Positions 45,085 through 55,007 of a stretch of DNA of 64,000 nt are shown here, one piece after another. Origin of the DNA: Flavobacterium restrictum (lineage in GTDB: Bacteria; Bacteroidota; Bacteroidia; Flavobacteriales; Flavobacteriaceae); contig NZ_VJZT01000001.1 of NCBI RefSeq assembly GCF_007097245.1, forward strand, positions 452,514 through 516,513, given 5' to 3'. Each line of letters opens with the position of its first letter. Within the stretch, counting starts at the first letter, position 1. The notes under the pieces are model-generated. The model saw only the letters and a program-made list of their open reading frames with translations. It searched no databases and was not told where the DNA came from. A program made the position numbers and the translations under genes.

Positions 45085-48000
45085 ATGACACAGTATAAAA
45101 CCATAGCAGAATCAAACAATTTTATTGTTTTAGATAATTACAATAAACATTCAATTTTAAATGAGCCACCAGCGGTTTATCAAACTGAGGCAGCTCTTGA
45201 GAAAGAATTTATCCAAGATTTAATCAATCAAGGATATGAAAATCCTAATCTAAATACTAATGAAGCCATGTTGGCTAATGTGAGAGTACAATTGCAAGCA
45301 TTGAATTACATGGAATTTTCAGACAGTGAATGGCTTCGTTTTGTAGAAGAATATTTAGATAAGCCAAGTGATAATTTAGTCGAAAAAACTAGAAAAATTC
45401 ATGATAATTACATCTACGATTTTGTTTTTGATGATGGACATATTCAAAATATTTATTTAGTAGACAAAAAAAATGTTGCTCGTAATAAGGTTCAGGTCAT
45501 CTCACAATTTCAACAAAAAGGAACCAATTCCAATCGCTATGATGTTACAATTCTAGTCAATGGCTTACCATTGGTACAAGTAGAACTAAAAAAACGAGGC
45601 GTTGCCATTCGTGAAGCTTTTAATCAATTACATCGTTATTCCAAAGAGAGTTTTAATAGTAGTAACTCGCTATATAAATACTTACAGATTTTTGTTATCA
45701 CAAATGGAACTGATAGCCGTTATTTTGCAAACACCGTGGAGCGAAATAAAAACAGTTTTGACTTTACCATGAACTGGGCCAAAGCCGATAATACATTAAT
45801 CAAAGACCTGAAAGATTTTACGACAACCTTTTTTGATAAACGCACGTTGTTAAACGTATTGCTCACCTATTCGGTTTTCGATACAAGTGATACACTACTT
45901 ATCATGAGACCCTATCAAATTGCAGCAACAGAAAGAATGCTATGGAAAATTTCAAGTTCCTATCAAGCTAAAAATTGGTCTAAAGCCCAAAGTGGTGGTT
46001 ATATTTGGCATACCACAGGTTCAGGTAAGACACTAACGAGTTTTAAAGCGGCTCGTCTAGCTACAGAATTGGATTTTATTTATAAAGTTTTCTTTGTGGT
46101 AGACCGTAAAGATTTGGACTTTCAAACTATGAAAGAATACCAAAGATTTTCTCCAGATAGTGTGAACGGCTCAGATAGTACCGCAGGTTTGAAGAGAAAT
46201 CTTGAAAAAGAGGACAATAAGATAATTGTCACAACCATTCAGAAGCTAAACCATCTAATGAAAAGCGAGAATGATTTAGCTATTTATCAAAAGCAAGTGG
46301 TATTCATTTTTGATGAAGCACATCGTTCTCAATTTGGAGAAGCTCAAAAAAATCTAAATAAAAAGTTTAAAAAATTCTATCAATTTGGTTTTACGGGTAC
46401 CCCAATCTTTCCTGAAAATGCTTTAGGTGCAGAAACAACAGCAAGTGTTTTTGGTCGTGAATTACATTCTTATGTAATAACAGATGCTATTAGAGATGAA
46501 AAAGTGCTTAAATTCAAAGTAGATTACAATGATGTACGAGCACAGTTTAAGAGTATAGAAACAGAAATTGATGAGAAAAAGTTAACGGCTGCTGAAAACA
46601 AAAAAGCATTTTTACATCCAGCACGTATCAAAGAAATTTCACAATATATTATAAAGAATTTTAGAATAAAAACACACAGAAATCAAGGAGGAAACAAAGG
46701 GTTTAACGCCATGTTTGCAGTAAGTAGTGTGGATGCTGCTAAATGTTATTATGAGGAATTAAACAACCAGCAAAAAGACAATGAAAAGCCTTTAAGAATT
46801 GCAACAATATTCTCCTATGCTGCCAATGAAGAACAGAGTGCAGTTGGTGAAATAGTAGATGAAAACTTTGAGCCATCTGCTATGGATAGCAGTGCCAAAG
46901 AATTTTTAACGTCAGCAATAAATGACTATAATGCCATGTTCAAAACTAGTTTTGGGGTAGAAAGTAAAGAGTTCCAAAACTATTACCGTGACCTTGCAAA
47001 ACGTGTAAAAAATAAAGAAATTGACCTTATCATTGTAGTGGGTATGTTCCTTACTGGTTTTGATGCGCCAACACTTAATACTTTATTTGTAGATAAGAAC
47101 TTGCGTTATCATGGTTTAATGCAAGCTTTTTCACGTACTAATCGTATTTATGATGCGACAAAAACCTTTGGAAATATTATTACTTTTAGAGATTTAGAAA
47201 CAGCTACTGTTGATGCCATAACATTATTTGGAGACAAGAACACTAAAAATGTTGTACTCGAAAAAAGCTATAAAGAATTTTTAGATGGATTTACAGATGT
47301 TGCTACAGGAGAAGCACGCAGAGGTTTTGTGGATGTAGTAAAAGAATTAAACGAAAAGTTCTCGAATCCAGATGAAATAATAACAGAAAAAGATAAAAAA
47401 GAGTTCTCAAAACTATTTGGAGAGTACTTGCGAGTTGAAAACATCCTACAGAATTACGATGAGTTCACCAATCTCAAAGCACTTCAAAAAATAGATATAA
47501 ATGATACAGAAGCCATTGCAGCATTTAAAGAAGCTTACTTTGTAACAAACGAAGAAATAGCTATTATGCAAGAGATAAACTTGTTGCCAGAGAGAATGAT
47601 TCAAGATTATCGATCTACCTATAATGATATACGTGATTGGTTAAGACGAGAAAAAAATGGCGCAGCATCAGAAGAATCAACTATTAATTGGGATGATGTT
47701 GTATTTGAAATAGATTTGCTTAAATCTCAAGAAATAAACCTTGATTATATTCTTGAATTGATTTTTAATCATAATAAAAAGAATAAAGATAAAGCCACCT
47801 TGATAGAAGAAATCCGAAGAGTGATTCGCGCAAGTATAGGTAACAGAGCAAAAGAAAGTTTAGTTGTAGATTTTATTAATGAAACAGACCTTGAAACTAT
47901 TCAAGATAAAGCGAATGTTATAGATTCATTCTTCAAATATGCCCAAGATAAACAGAAAAAAGAGGCTTCGGAATTAATTACAGAGGAGAACTTAAATGAA

Positions 48001-48189
48001 GACGAAGCTAAACGATATATTTCAGCATCATTGAAGCGTGAGTTTGCTAATGAAAACGGAACAGAACTAAATGCGATTTTACCTAAAATGAGTCCTTTAA
48101 ATCCTCAATATTTAACAAAAAAGCAAAGCGTTTTTCAAAAAATAGCCACATTTGTAGAGAAGTTTAAAGGTGTTGGAGGTCAATTATAG
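45085..48189 (+). CDS. hsdR: Type I restriction endonuclease (R subunit)
   Basis: A 1034-residue HsdR. An N-terminal PD-(D/E)xK nuclease ([22 protein letters not shown]) precedes a superfamily 2 helicase with Walker [21 protein letters not shown] and later [11 protein letters not shown]-terminal helical domain contacts the methyltransferase. It translocates DNA and cuts at distance from unmodified targets. Full length and intact. Confidence 0.95.
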   Translation: MTQYKTIAESNNFIVLDNYNKHSILNEPPAVYQTEAALEKEFIQDLINQGYENPNLNTNEAMLANVRVQLQALNYMEFSDSEWLRFVEEYLDKPSDNLVEKTRKIHDNYIYDFVFDDGHIQNIYLVDKKNVARNKVQVISQFQQKGTNSNRYDVTILVNGLPLVQVELKKRGVAIREAFNQLHRYSKESFNSSNSLYKYLQIFVITNGTDSRYFANTVERNKNSFDFTMNWAKADNTLIKDLKDFTTTFFDKRTLLNVLLTYSVFDTSDTLLIMRPYQIAATERMLWKISSSYQAKNWSKAQSGGYIWHTTGSGKTLTSFKAARLATELDFIYKVFFVVDRKDLDFQTMKEYQRFSPDSVNGSDSTAGLKRNLEKEDNKIIVTTIQKLNHLMKSENDLAIYQKQVVFIFDEAHRSQFGEAQKNLNKKFKKFYQFGFTGTPIFPENALGAETTASVFGRELHSYVITDAIRDEKVLKFKVDYNDVRAQFKSIETEIDEKKLTAAENKKAFLHPARIKEISQYIIKNFRIKTHRNQGGNKGFNAMFAVSSVDAAKCYYEELNNQQKDNEKPLRIATIFSYAANEEQSAVGEIVDENFEPSAMDSSAKEFLTSAINDYNAMFKTSFGVESKEFQNYYRDLAKRVKNKEIDLIIVVGMFLTGFDAPTLNTLFVDKNLRYHGLMQAFSRTNRIYDATKTFGNIITFRDLETATVDAITLFGDKNTKNVVLEKSYKEFLDGFTDVATGEARRGFVDVVKELNEKFSNPDEIITEKDKKEFSKLFGEYLRVENILQNYDEFTNLKALQKIDINDTEAIAAFKEAYFVTNEEIAIMQEINLLPERMIQDYRSTYNDIRDWLRREKNGAASEESTINWDDVVFEIDLLKSQEINLDYILELIFNHNKKNKDKATLIEEIRRVIRASIGNRAKESLVVDFINETDLETIQDKANVIDSFFKYAQDKQKKEASELITEENLNEDEAKRYISASLKREFANENGTELNAILPKMSPLNPQYLTKKQSVFQKIATFVEKFKGVGGQL

Positions 48190-48398
48190 CAATACAATAT
48201 CATAAGTAATTGAATATAAAGAGTTAGTATAAATACTAAAAGCCAATAGGGGTTAGCGTTTTTTGTTAATAATTTAATTGGTTTTGGCACTTCAAGAAAG
48301 AGCAATTAAACACTAAAAAATTTAATTGCCAAAATAGAACTATAATGGTTTGATGATAATATTTTTTATAATTCAGCATCACATAACACTAAATTCAC

Positions 48399-48406
48399 TA
48401 ATTTTG
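48399..48406 (+). promoter_or_regulatory. -7 box ahead of the DUF6922-like remnant
   Basis: TAATTTTG fits TAnnTTTG. It ends only four bases before the GTG, so any transcript from it would be almost leaderless. No -33 TTG is obvious. Confidence 0.35.
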
Positions 48407-48410
48407 CATA

Positions 48411-48536
48411 GTGAAACAATCAGTAAACATAGCAACAATTTTTCCCAAACACTTATTTTGGGATATGGATCATAGTAAACTTAATCTATCTAAAGATAAG
48501 GCTATTATAATCCCAAGAGCTTTGTTTACTTCATAG
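48411..48536 (+). pseudogene. Remnant of a DUF6922-type protein
   Basis: A 41-codon frame from GTG to TAG. It contains ATIFPKHLFWDMDHSKLNL and DKAIIIPRALFTS, which I recognise as the N-terminal block of DUF6922 proteins, found next to AbiEii-type toxins in Bacteroidetes. The rest of the gene is missing. It may mark the site of a lost toxin-antitoxin or abortive-infection module. Confidence 0.6.
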
Positions 48537-48605
48537 CCTACACCGAACGAAGTCGAAGGTCTAATTGCATTTTTTTAAATAACATTTTGTATCTATAAAT
48601 CTGTT

Positions 48606-48739
48606 TTTAAAAAGGTGTTTTCTACTGGAAAATTATTGTTTAAAAACGTGCTTTACTGGAAAATCGTTTGTATTTAATCCTAAAAACACTCTTTTAGTGG
48701 AAAATACAAAAAGGCCATAACTGCTTTATAATGGAAAAT
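48606..48739. repeat. Four degenerate direct repeats ending TGGAAAAT
   Basis: Copies of about 26-29 bases lie at 48606-48633, 48639-48664, 48679-48705 and 48711-48739. Three contain TAAAAA early on, and all four have CTTT- or TTTT-like bases before a final TGGAAAAT. They precede the Fic gene and may be binding sites. Confidence 0.6.
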
Positions 48740-48761
48740 ATTTGTGGTATTTAAACGGCTT

Positions 48762-48839
48762 ATTCTCCGCAAATTAAGCGGAGAATATAACAGAAAGCGG
48801 AGAATAAGTATTATATTTACCGCAAAAAATGCGGAGAAT
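48762..48839 (+). promoter_or_regulatory. GCGGAGAAT operator-like cluster before fic
   Basis: A perfect 9-base inverted pair ATTCTCCGC/GCGGAGAAT (48762-48770 and 48778-48786), a direct copy at 48797-48805 and another at 48831-48839 reaching the start codon. The last is paired with CCGCA (48820-48824) in a small stem. Candidate autoregulation site for the Fic protein, which has a C-terminal winged helix. Confidence 0.6.
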
Positions 48840-48840
48840 A

Positions 48841-49941
48841 ATGAAATATAGCTATCAAAATGAAAACTGGCCATCCTTTACTTGGGATGCAACCGCTTTG
48901 CAGTCGCTAATAGGAATGGTAAGAAACAAGCAAGGCAAACTCATGGGAAAAATGGAAGCTATGGGATTTGCGTTGCAGGAACAAGCTTTGCTAGACACCT
49001 TGACAGTTGATGTTTTAAAATCCTCGAAAATAGAGGGAGAAATTCTAAATACAGATCAAGTACGCTCCTCTATTGCGAGACGATTAGGAATGGATATTGC
49101 AGGCCTTATTCCCTCTGATAGTACTGTTGATGGTGTCGTAGATATGATGCTGGATGCCACTCAAAACTTTGCTAAACCATTAGTAAAAGATCGATTATTT
49201 GGATGGCACAACTGTTTATTTCCAACAGGAAGAAGCGGAATTTATAAAATAAATATAGGCCAATGGAGAACCGACGATACTGGTCCCATGCAAGTAGTTT
49301 CTGGAGGATTTGGAAAAGAGAAAGTACATTTTCAAGCTCCAGATGCGATTCATTTAGAGAAAGAAATGAATCATTTTTTAGATTGGTTTGCTAACGAAAA
49401 GACTTTGGACCCCTTATTAAAAGCAGGAATTGCCCATTTATGGTTCATTACCCTCCACCCTTTTGATGATGGGAATGGTCGTATTGCCAGAGCCATTACC
49501 GATATGCAATTGTGTAAAGCTGATGGCAGCTCAAAACGATTTTATAGTATGTCAGCACAAATTCTTTTACAACGGAATGAATACTACACCATTTTAGAAC
49601 AAACACAGAAAGGGAGCTTGGATATTACAAATTGGTTATTTTGGTTTTTCGAAAATGTATTAGCTGCCTTAAATGCGACCAACACTACTTTGGAACACGT
49701 TGTATTAAAAGCTAATTTCTGGGAAAAACTATATAACACACCACTAAACGAAAGACAAAAATTACTTCTTAATAAAATGTTAGATGGTTTTGAAGGGAAA
49801 TTAACCTCAACAAAATGGGCAAAGATTGCAAAATGTTCTCCTGATACCGCTTTAAGAGATATTCAAGATCTGATTTTAAAAGGAATTGTAATGAAAGAGG
49901 ATAAAGGGGGAAGAAGTACATCCTATACTGTTATCCTATAA
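48841..49941 (+). CDS. fic: Fic family protein with DUF4172 and winged helix
   Basis: A 366-residue protein. It has an N-terminal DUF4172 (NWPSFTWD), inhibitory motif SSKIEG (Ser 61-Glu 65-Gly 66, class II), Fic core HPFDDGNGRIAR, and a C-terminal winged-helix part (SPDTALRDIQDLILKGIV, GRSTSYTV). It transfers AMP or related groups to a protein target and is held inactive by its own helix. ATG at 48841 was chosen over 48829 because MKYSYQNENW is the family start and the earlier codons are in the repeat GCGGAGAAT. Confidence 0.9.
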   Translation: MKYSYQNENWPSFTWDATALQSLIGMVRNKQGKLMGKMEAMGFALQEQALLDTLTVDVLKSSKIEGEILNTDQVRSSIARRLGMDIAGLIPSDSTVDGVVDMMLDATQNFAKPLVKDRLFGWHNCLFPTGRSGIYKINIGQWRTDDTGPMQVVSGGFGKEKVHFQAPDAIHLEKEMNHFLDWFANEKTLDPLLKAGIAHLWFITLHPFDDGNGRIARAITDMQLCKADGSSKRFYSMSAQILLQRNEYYTILEQTQKGSLDITNWLFWFFENVLAALNATNTTLEHVVLKANFWEKLYNTPLNERQKLLLNKMLDGFEGKLTSTKWAKIAKCSPDTALRDIQDLILKGIVMKEDKGGRSTSYTVIL

Positions 49942-50027
49942 AAATAATTTAAACTTTTATAAAATAAGTGATTAACTATTTTGAAGATCATTAAACAGCG
50001 AATACTAATTTTTGGGTAAGAAAATAA

Positions 50028-50384
<357 letters not shown>

Positions 50385-50494
50385 ATTTAAGTTACCATAG
50401 AAACCGCTATCGATTTTGCAGTATCAAAAAATGATTGTAGCTTTGAAAAAATCGATTTAACAGACCTTTTACAGCTCACAGCATCCCTTATTTT

Positions 50495-51214
50495 ATGAAA
50501 AAATACTATCTACACAACGGAACCGAAAGTAGCGGACCATTTGATATAGACGAACTAAAATCCAAAAAAATAACCCAAACTACTCCCGTATGGTTTGAAG
50601 GATTGGAAAAATGGAAAACAGCTGGTGAAATCGAAGCTCTAAAAACCATTTTTGTAGCAATCCCCCCTCCTATTGATATGTCTCGAGAAACGCCTCCATT
50701 GCAAAAAGTGGCGAACAATTCCTCGAAAAAGGAAATCCTTGGGTTATCCAAAAGTACTTTTTGGATTGCTTTTGGCGTAGTAATCGTATTGATTGGAATC
50801 ACTATTTTGAACACCATTGAAGACAAAAGAACTCGAGAATTAGAACTCAAAAACCACAAAACAGAAGCCGAAAATTACCAATTGGAACTCCAACAAAAAG
50901 AAGCTGAAGATCAAAAAATACAGGCTGCTATGCAAGAAAAAGTAGCAGCTGAAAAAGTAATTGCCGATAAAAAACAAAGCGATAGTTCGAGACTTTTGGA
51001 AATTGAAAAAACATTGGCTAACTCCCAAATCAATTTAGATGCAGCTGAAAAAATGCTTACTAATGCAGCCGATTTTAAGTTGTTGCGAACTGCCACAGAA
51101 AAAAAAGAGCAACTTGATTTGTTGAAAAATACTACTGATTCTATTAAAAATGAAATAGAGCAACTCAAAAAAGAATCCAATCAACTAAAATTAGAATTGG
51201 AAAAAATACAGTAA
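50495..51214 (+). CDS. GYF_2 domain protein with membrane anchor and coiled coil
   Basis: A 239-residue protein. It has an N-terminal GYF_2/DUF4339 domain (YYLHNGTESSGPFDIDEL, VWFEGLEKWKTAGEI; residues 3-52), a proline-rich link, one membrane helix (FWIAFGVVIVLIGITIL, about 88-105) and a long coiled coil to the end (LQQKEAEDQKIQAAMQEKVA and later segments). GYF-type domains bind proline-rich peptides. Partners unknown. Confidence 0.8.
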   Translation: MKKYYLHNGTESSGPFDIDELKSKKITQTTPVWFEGLEKWKTAGEIEALKTIFVAIPPPIDMSRETPPLQKVANNSSKKEILGLSKSTFWIAFGVVIVLIGITILNTIEDKRTRELELKNHKTEAENYQLELQQKEAEDQKIQAAMQEKVAAEKVIADKKQSDSSRLLEIEKTLANSQINLDAAEKMLTNAADFKLLRTATEKKEQLDLLKNTTDSIKNEIEQLKKESNQLKLELEKIQ

Positions 51215-51482
51215 CACTTTCCCAAAAAAGCAATTACAAAAAAATTGTTGTTGTTTTTTAAAGCTTCCTTTACATAGCTAAAATCTTTGTATCGTTAGCA
51301 ACTAGATTCTTTTTCAAGGTTTTTAATTCTATTTGCATTATTCTTATTTTAATTACCTAAAATTACCAATTTCAAAGTATTCGCAATCAAAACAGGGCTG
51401 TTATTATCATATAAATTCGATAAATAGTGATTTTTTTTCAATATTTGTAGTTTTCAAATACTATTCTAAAAAATACTTCCTT

Positions 51483-54400
51483 ATGTCCATAAAAATAGCC
51501 ATTTCACACAAAACAGCCTATACATTTGATCGAAGTGTAAAACTATTTCCACACATTTTCAGATTAAGACCTGCCGCACATTCCCGAACGGCTATTGAAG
51601 GCTATTCCTTCAAAATCTATCCCGAAAATCATTTTATCAATTGGCAGCAGGATCCTTTTGGGAACTATCAAGCAAGAGTCGTTTTTAACGAAAAGACAAC
51701 CGAATTGCGGGTTGAAGTAGAAGTTATCGCCAAACTGGAAGTCATCAATCCGTTTGATTTTTTTATTGAAGAATATGCCGAAAATTTTCCTTTTCTCTAC
51801 GACAATAAGTTGCATAAAGAGTTGATTCCGTATCTTGAAGTAAGACAAAATGAACGAGGAATGCTATTTGATGCTTTCGTGGCAAAACTAGCCGAGAAAA
51901 AAGACTTAATCACCGTTGATTTTTTGGTTTTTACCAATCAATTGGTATTTCAAACTTTAAGTTACAATATTCGTCTCGAAGTTGGGGTTCAAACTTGTGA
52001 AGAAACATTGCAAATACAAAGCGGTTCCTGCCGTGATTTTGCGTGGCTATTGGTTCAATGTTTGCGCAGTATTGGCTTGGCAGCCCGATTTGTTTCGGGT
52101 TATTTGGTGCAATTAACTTCGGACGTAAATTCGCTTGACGGCTCATCTGGTCCCGAAAATGATTTTACCGATTTACACGCTTGGGTCGAAGTCTATTTAC
52201 CCGGAGCGGGATGGGTTGGACTCGATCCTACTTCAGGACTTTTTGCTGGCGAAGGACATATTCCGCTATGTTGCACGCCCGATTACGAAAGTGCCGCTCC
52301 CGTAACTGGTGCGAGCGAAATTTGCCAAGTGAATTTTGAATTTGACAACACCGTAACCCGCATTCACGAAGATCCAAGAGTGACCAAACCCTACACAGAA
52401 CAGCAATGGTCAGCCATTATGGAAGTGGGTAATGTTGTCGAAAAAGACTTAATCGAAGGCGATGTCCGTTTGACAATGGGCGGCGAACCCACTTTTGTTT
52501 CCATAGACGATTTCGAATCTCCCGAGTGGAATTCTACTGCCGATGGGCCTTTGAAACGCAAACTGGCTTACGATTTGGCATTGCGATTAAAAGGTCGTTT
52601 TGCGCACGGCGGATTGCTTCATTTTGGTCAGGGAAAATGGTATCCCGGCGAGTTAATGCCACGCTGGCAATATGCTTTGTACTGGAGAAAAGACGGTTTC
52701 CCACTTTGGAAAAATGACACTTTAATTGCTAAAGAAGACGGTAAAAAATTTACTTTTCACGATGCCGAACGTTTTGCCATTGAACTGACAAAATACTTGG
52801 GCATCGATATTAAAAATATAAATCCTACTTATGAAGACCCTATTTATTGGGCTTTGGAAGAAGGAAAACTACCTGTAAATCTGGATCCGCTGGCTGTCAA
52901 TCTAAAAGATTCTATTCAGCGCCATACTTTAGCAAAATTATTAGAAAAAGGTTTGAACAATCCATCTGGTTTTGTGTTGCCTTTAAAATGGATTCACGAA
53001 ACCCAAAACTGGGTCAGCTGTGTTTGGGAATTCCGAAGAGGACAATGTTATTTGATTCCCGGCAACTCCCCTATTGGCTTGCGTTTGCCTTTGGAATCGT
53101 TGCCCGAAGTTTCTAAAAACAAAAGAGAGCAACCCGTTTCTAGAAGTTTATTTGAAGAATTACCCCCTTTGGGAGATTATTACCAATCTGTTAAAGAGCG
53201 ATACGGTAGTGCTTCGCCAACTTACAAAGCGAATGTTGCTCCAAAATCGGAAGAGGAAACGGAAGAAAAGGAATCTTTATTATTTGAAGTAGAAACTTTT
53301 TCGACGGCAATGTGTGTAGAAGAACGGGACGGTATTATTTATGTTTTCCTTCCGCCAACGGACTATTTAGAAACGTATTTAGACCTAATTACTTCAGTTG
53401 AAGCCACTGCCGAGAAATTACAAATACCTGTTCGAATAGAAGGCTACCAACCCAAAACCGACTACCGCATCGAAAAAATGATGGTAACACCCGATCCTGG
53501 GGTTATCGAAGTCAATGTACATCCAGCGAAATCGTGGCAGGAAATTGTAGACAACACCACCGCTTTGTACGAAGAAGCTTTTCTTTCGCGTTTGGGAACT
53601 GATAAATTTATGGTCGATGGCCGTCACACTGGAACTGGTGGCGGAAATCACGTTACCCTTGGCGCAGCAAAACCAGAAGACAGTCCGCTATTGCGAAGAC
53701 CTGATTTATTGCGAAGTTTGATTACCTATTGGCAACATCATCCTGTTTTGAGCTACCTTTTTGCAGGGCCTTTTATTGGGCCAACAAGTCAAGCGCCACG
53801 TATTGACGAAGGTCGTGACGAACGCTTGTATGAAATGGAAATTGCTTTTGAACAAATTCCGAAAGACGAAGAAGTTCCTTTTTGGATGGTGGATCGAATT
53901 TTTAGAAACTTACTGACCGATATTACAGGAAATACGCATCGAACTGAATTTTGCATCGACAAATTGTATTCTCCAGATTCGCCAACCGGACGTTTGGGAA
54001 TACTGGAATTACGCGCTTTTGATATGCCTCCACACAAACACATGAATTTGGTTCAAAACCTATTGGTTCGTTCTTTGGTAGCGAAGTTTTGGAAAAACCC
54101 GTATGAAAAAAAATTAGTCCGTTGGGGAACAGAATTGCACGATAAGTTCTTGTTACCCCATTTTGCTTATTTGGATATGATTGATGTCGTTAATGATTTG
54201 AAAGAAGTGGGTTATGATTTTCACATTTCGTGGTTTGATCCCTTTTTCGAATTCAGATTCCCGCATCACGGAGGAATTACGGTAGATAATATTCAGTTGG
54301 AAATCCGTTTGGGAATAGAACCTTGGCACGTTTTGGGCGAGGAATTATCCAGTAATGGAACAGCACGTTTTGTAGATTCGTCTTTAGAAAGATTGCAAGT

Positions 54401-54890
54401 TAAAATTTCGGGAATCATTCCAGACCGTCATATTTTATTGTGTAAAGGCTGTAGAATTCCGTTAAGAAGTACGGGAACCAAAGGCGAATATGTAGCAGGA
54501 ATCCGTTATAAAGCTTGGAATCCGCCATCGGCTTTGCATCCTAATATTGGCGTTGATGTTCCCTTGGTTTTCGATATTGTAGATACTTGGAACAATAAAT
54601 CTATTGGCGGTTGTACCTATTTTGTTTCGCATCCCGGCGGTCGAAGTTATGAAACAGTACCTGTCAATAGTTACGAAGCCGAATCGAGAAAAATTAGTCG
54701 TTTTTGGGATTTTGGTCACACGCCATCCGCTATTTCTGAAAAAACTGCACCTGTAATTGATACACCTACGGTTTCGAGATTTGTGGCTCAAAACAAAACC
54801 AATCTAAAACCCGATACACCCATAGAATTAGTCAATCCCGAATACCCAAACACACTGGATTTAAGGCATTTTTGGGTGGCGAAAAAGTAA
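51483..54890 (+). CDS. Transglutaminase-like protease fused to DUF2126
   Basis: A 1135-residue protein. Bact_transglu_N (about 1-110) is followed by a transglutaminase core with Cys 183 (SGSCRDFAWLL), His 232 (DLHAWVEV) and Asp 248 (GLDPTSG). The remaining 800 residues match DUF2126 (MGGEPTFVSIDD, GKWYPGE, FMVDGRHTGTGGGNHVTLG). No signal peptide, so cytoplasmic. It starts the four-gene set with ATP-grasp/alpha-E, a second transglutaminase and the deamidase-like protein. ATG at 51483 begins the conserved MSIKIAISHKTAYTF; the longer start is not family sequence. Confidence 0.9.
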   Translation: MSIKIAISHKTAYTFDRSVKLFPHIFRLRPAAHSRTAIEGYSFKIYPENHFINWQQDPFGNYQARVVFNEKTTELRVEVEVIAKLEVINPFDFFIEEYAENFPFLYDNKLHKELIPYLEVRQNERGMLFDAFVAKLAEKKDLITVDFLVFTNQLVFQTLSYNIRLEVGVQTCEETLQIQSGSCRDFAWLLVQCLRSIGLAARFVSGYLVQLTSDVNSLDGSSGPENDFTDLHAWVEVYLPGAGWVGLDPTSGLFAGEGHIPLCCTPDYESAAPVTGASEICQVNFEFDNTVTRIHEDPRVTKPYTEQQWSAIMEVGNVVEKDLIEGDVRLTMGGEPTFVSIDDFESPEWNSTADGPLKRKLAYDLALRLKGRFAHGGLLHFGQGKWYPGELMPRWQYALYWRKDGFPLWKNDTLIAKEDGKKFTFHDAERFAIELTKYLGIDIKNINPTYEDPIYWALEEGKLPVNLDPLAVNLKDSIQRHTLAKLLEKGLNNPSGFVLPLKWIHETQNWVSCVWEFRRGQCYLIPGNSPIGLRLPLESLPEVSKNKREQPVSRSLFEELPPLGDYYQSVKERYGSASPTYKANVAPKSEEETEEKESLLFEVETFSTAMCVEERDGIIYVFLPPTDYLETYLDLITSVEATAEKLQIPVRIEGYQPKTDYRIEKMMVTPDPGVIEVNVHPAKSWQEIVDNTTALYEEAFLSRLGTDKFMVDGRHTGTGGGNHVTLGAAKPEDSPLLRRPDLLRSLITYWQHHPVLSYLFAGPFIGPTSQAPRIDEGRDERLYEMEIAFEQIPKDEEVPFWMVDRIFRNLLTDITGNTHRTEFCIDKLYSPDSPTGRLGILELRAFDMPPHKHMNLVQNLLVRSLVAKFWKNPYEKKLVRWGTELHDKFLLPHFAYLDMIDVVNDLKEVGYDFHISWFDPFFEFRFPHHGGITVDNIQLEIRLGIEPWHVLGEELSSNGTARFVDSSLERLQVKISGIIPDRHILLCKGCRIPLRSTGTKGEYVAGIRYKAWNPPSALHPNIGVDVPLVFDIVDTWNNKSIGGCTYFVSHPGGRSYETVPVNSYEAESRKISRFWDFGHTPSAISEKTAPVIDTPTVSRFVAQNKTNLKPDTPIELVNPEYPNTLDLRHFWVAKK

Positions 54891-54896
54891 AAGTTT

Positions 54897-54928
54897 CTTG
54901 CCACAGATTTCATGATTAACACAGATTA
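54897..54928. repeat. CACAGATT pair between two transglutaminase-cluster genes
   Basis: GCCACAGATT and AACACAGATT lie 10 bases apart in the 117-base gap. They share the word family with 12008-12216 and 16399-16487. Confidence 0.45.
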
Positions 54929-55007
54929 TTTTGAATAATAACATTGCCATTCCCATTTAAAACTAGTATTTTGCAAGGCTATAAAATAATTCATTCCAAA
55001 TTAACAA

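Larger units (their letters stand above)
48190..48828. other. 639-base region between hsdR and fic
   Basis: No full gene. It contains the DUF6922-like remnant (48411-48536), a GAACGAAGTCGAAGG string (48545-48559) of a type often seen in intergenic repeats, four degenerate direct repeats (48606-48739) and the GCGGAGAAT operator-like cluster (48762-48839). Confidence 0.7.

Noticed and set aside
38756..48828. RM island as a prophage or integrative element
   Set aside because: No integrase, structural phage gene, tRNA or flanking attachment repeat is visible at either border.
51333..51482. 50 extra N-terminal residues of the transglutaminase-DUF2126 frame
   Set aside because: Aromatic, low-complexity intergenic translation; family homology begins at MSIKIAISHK.
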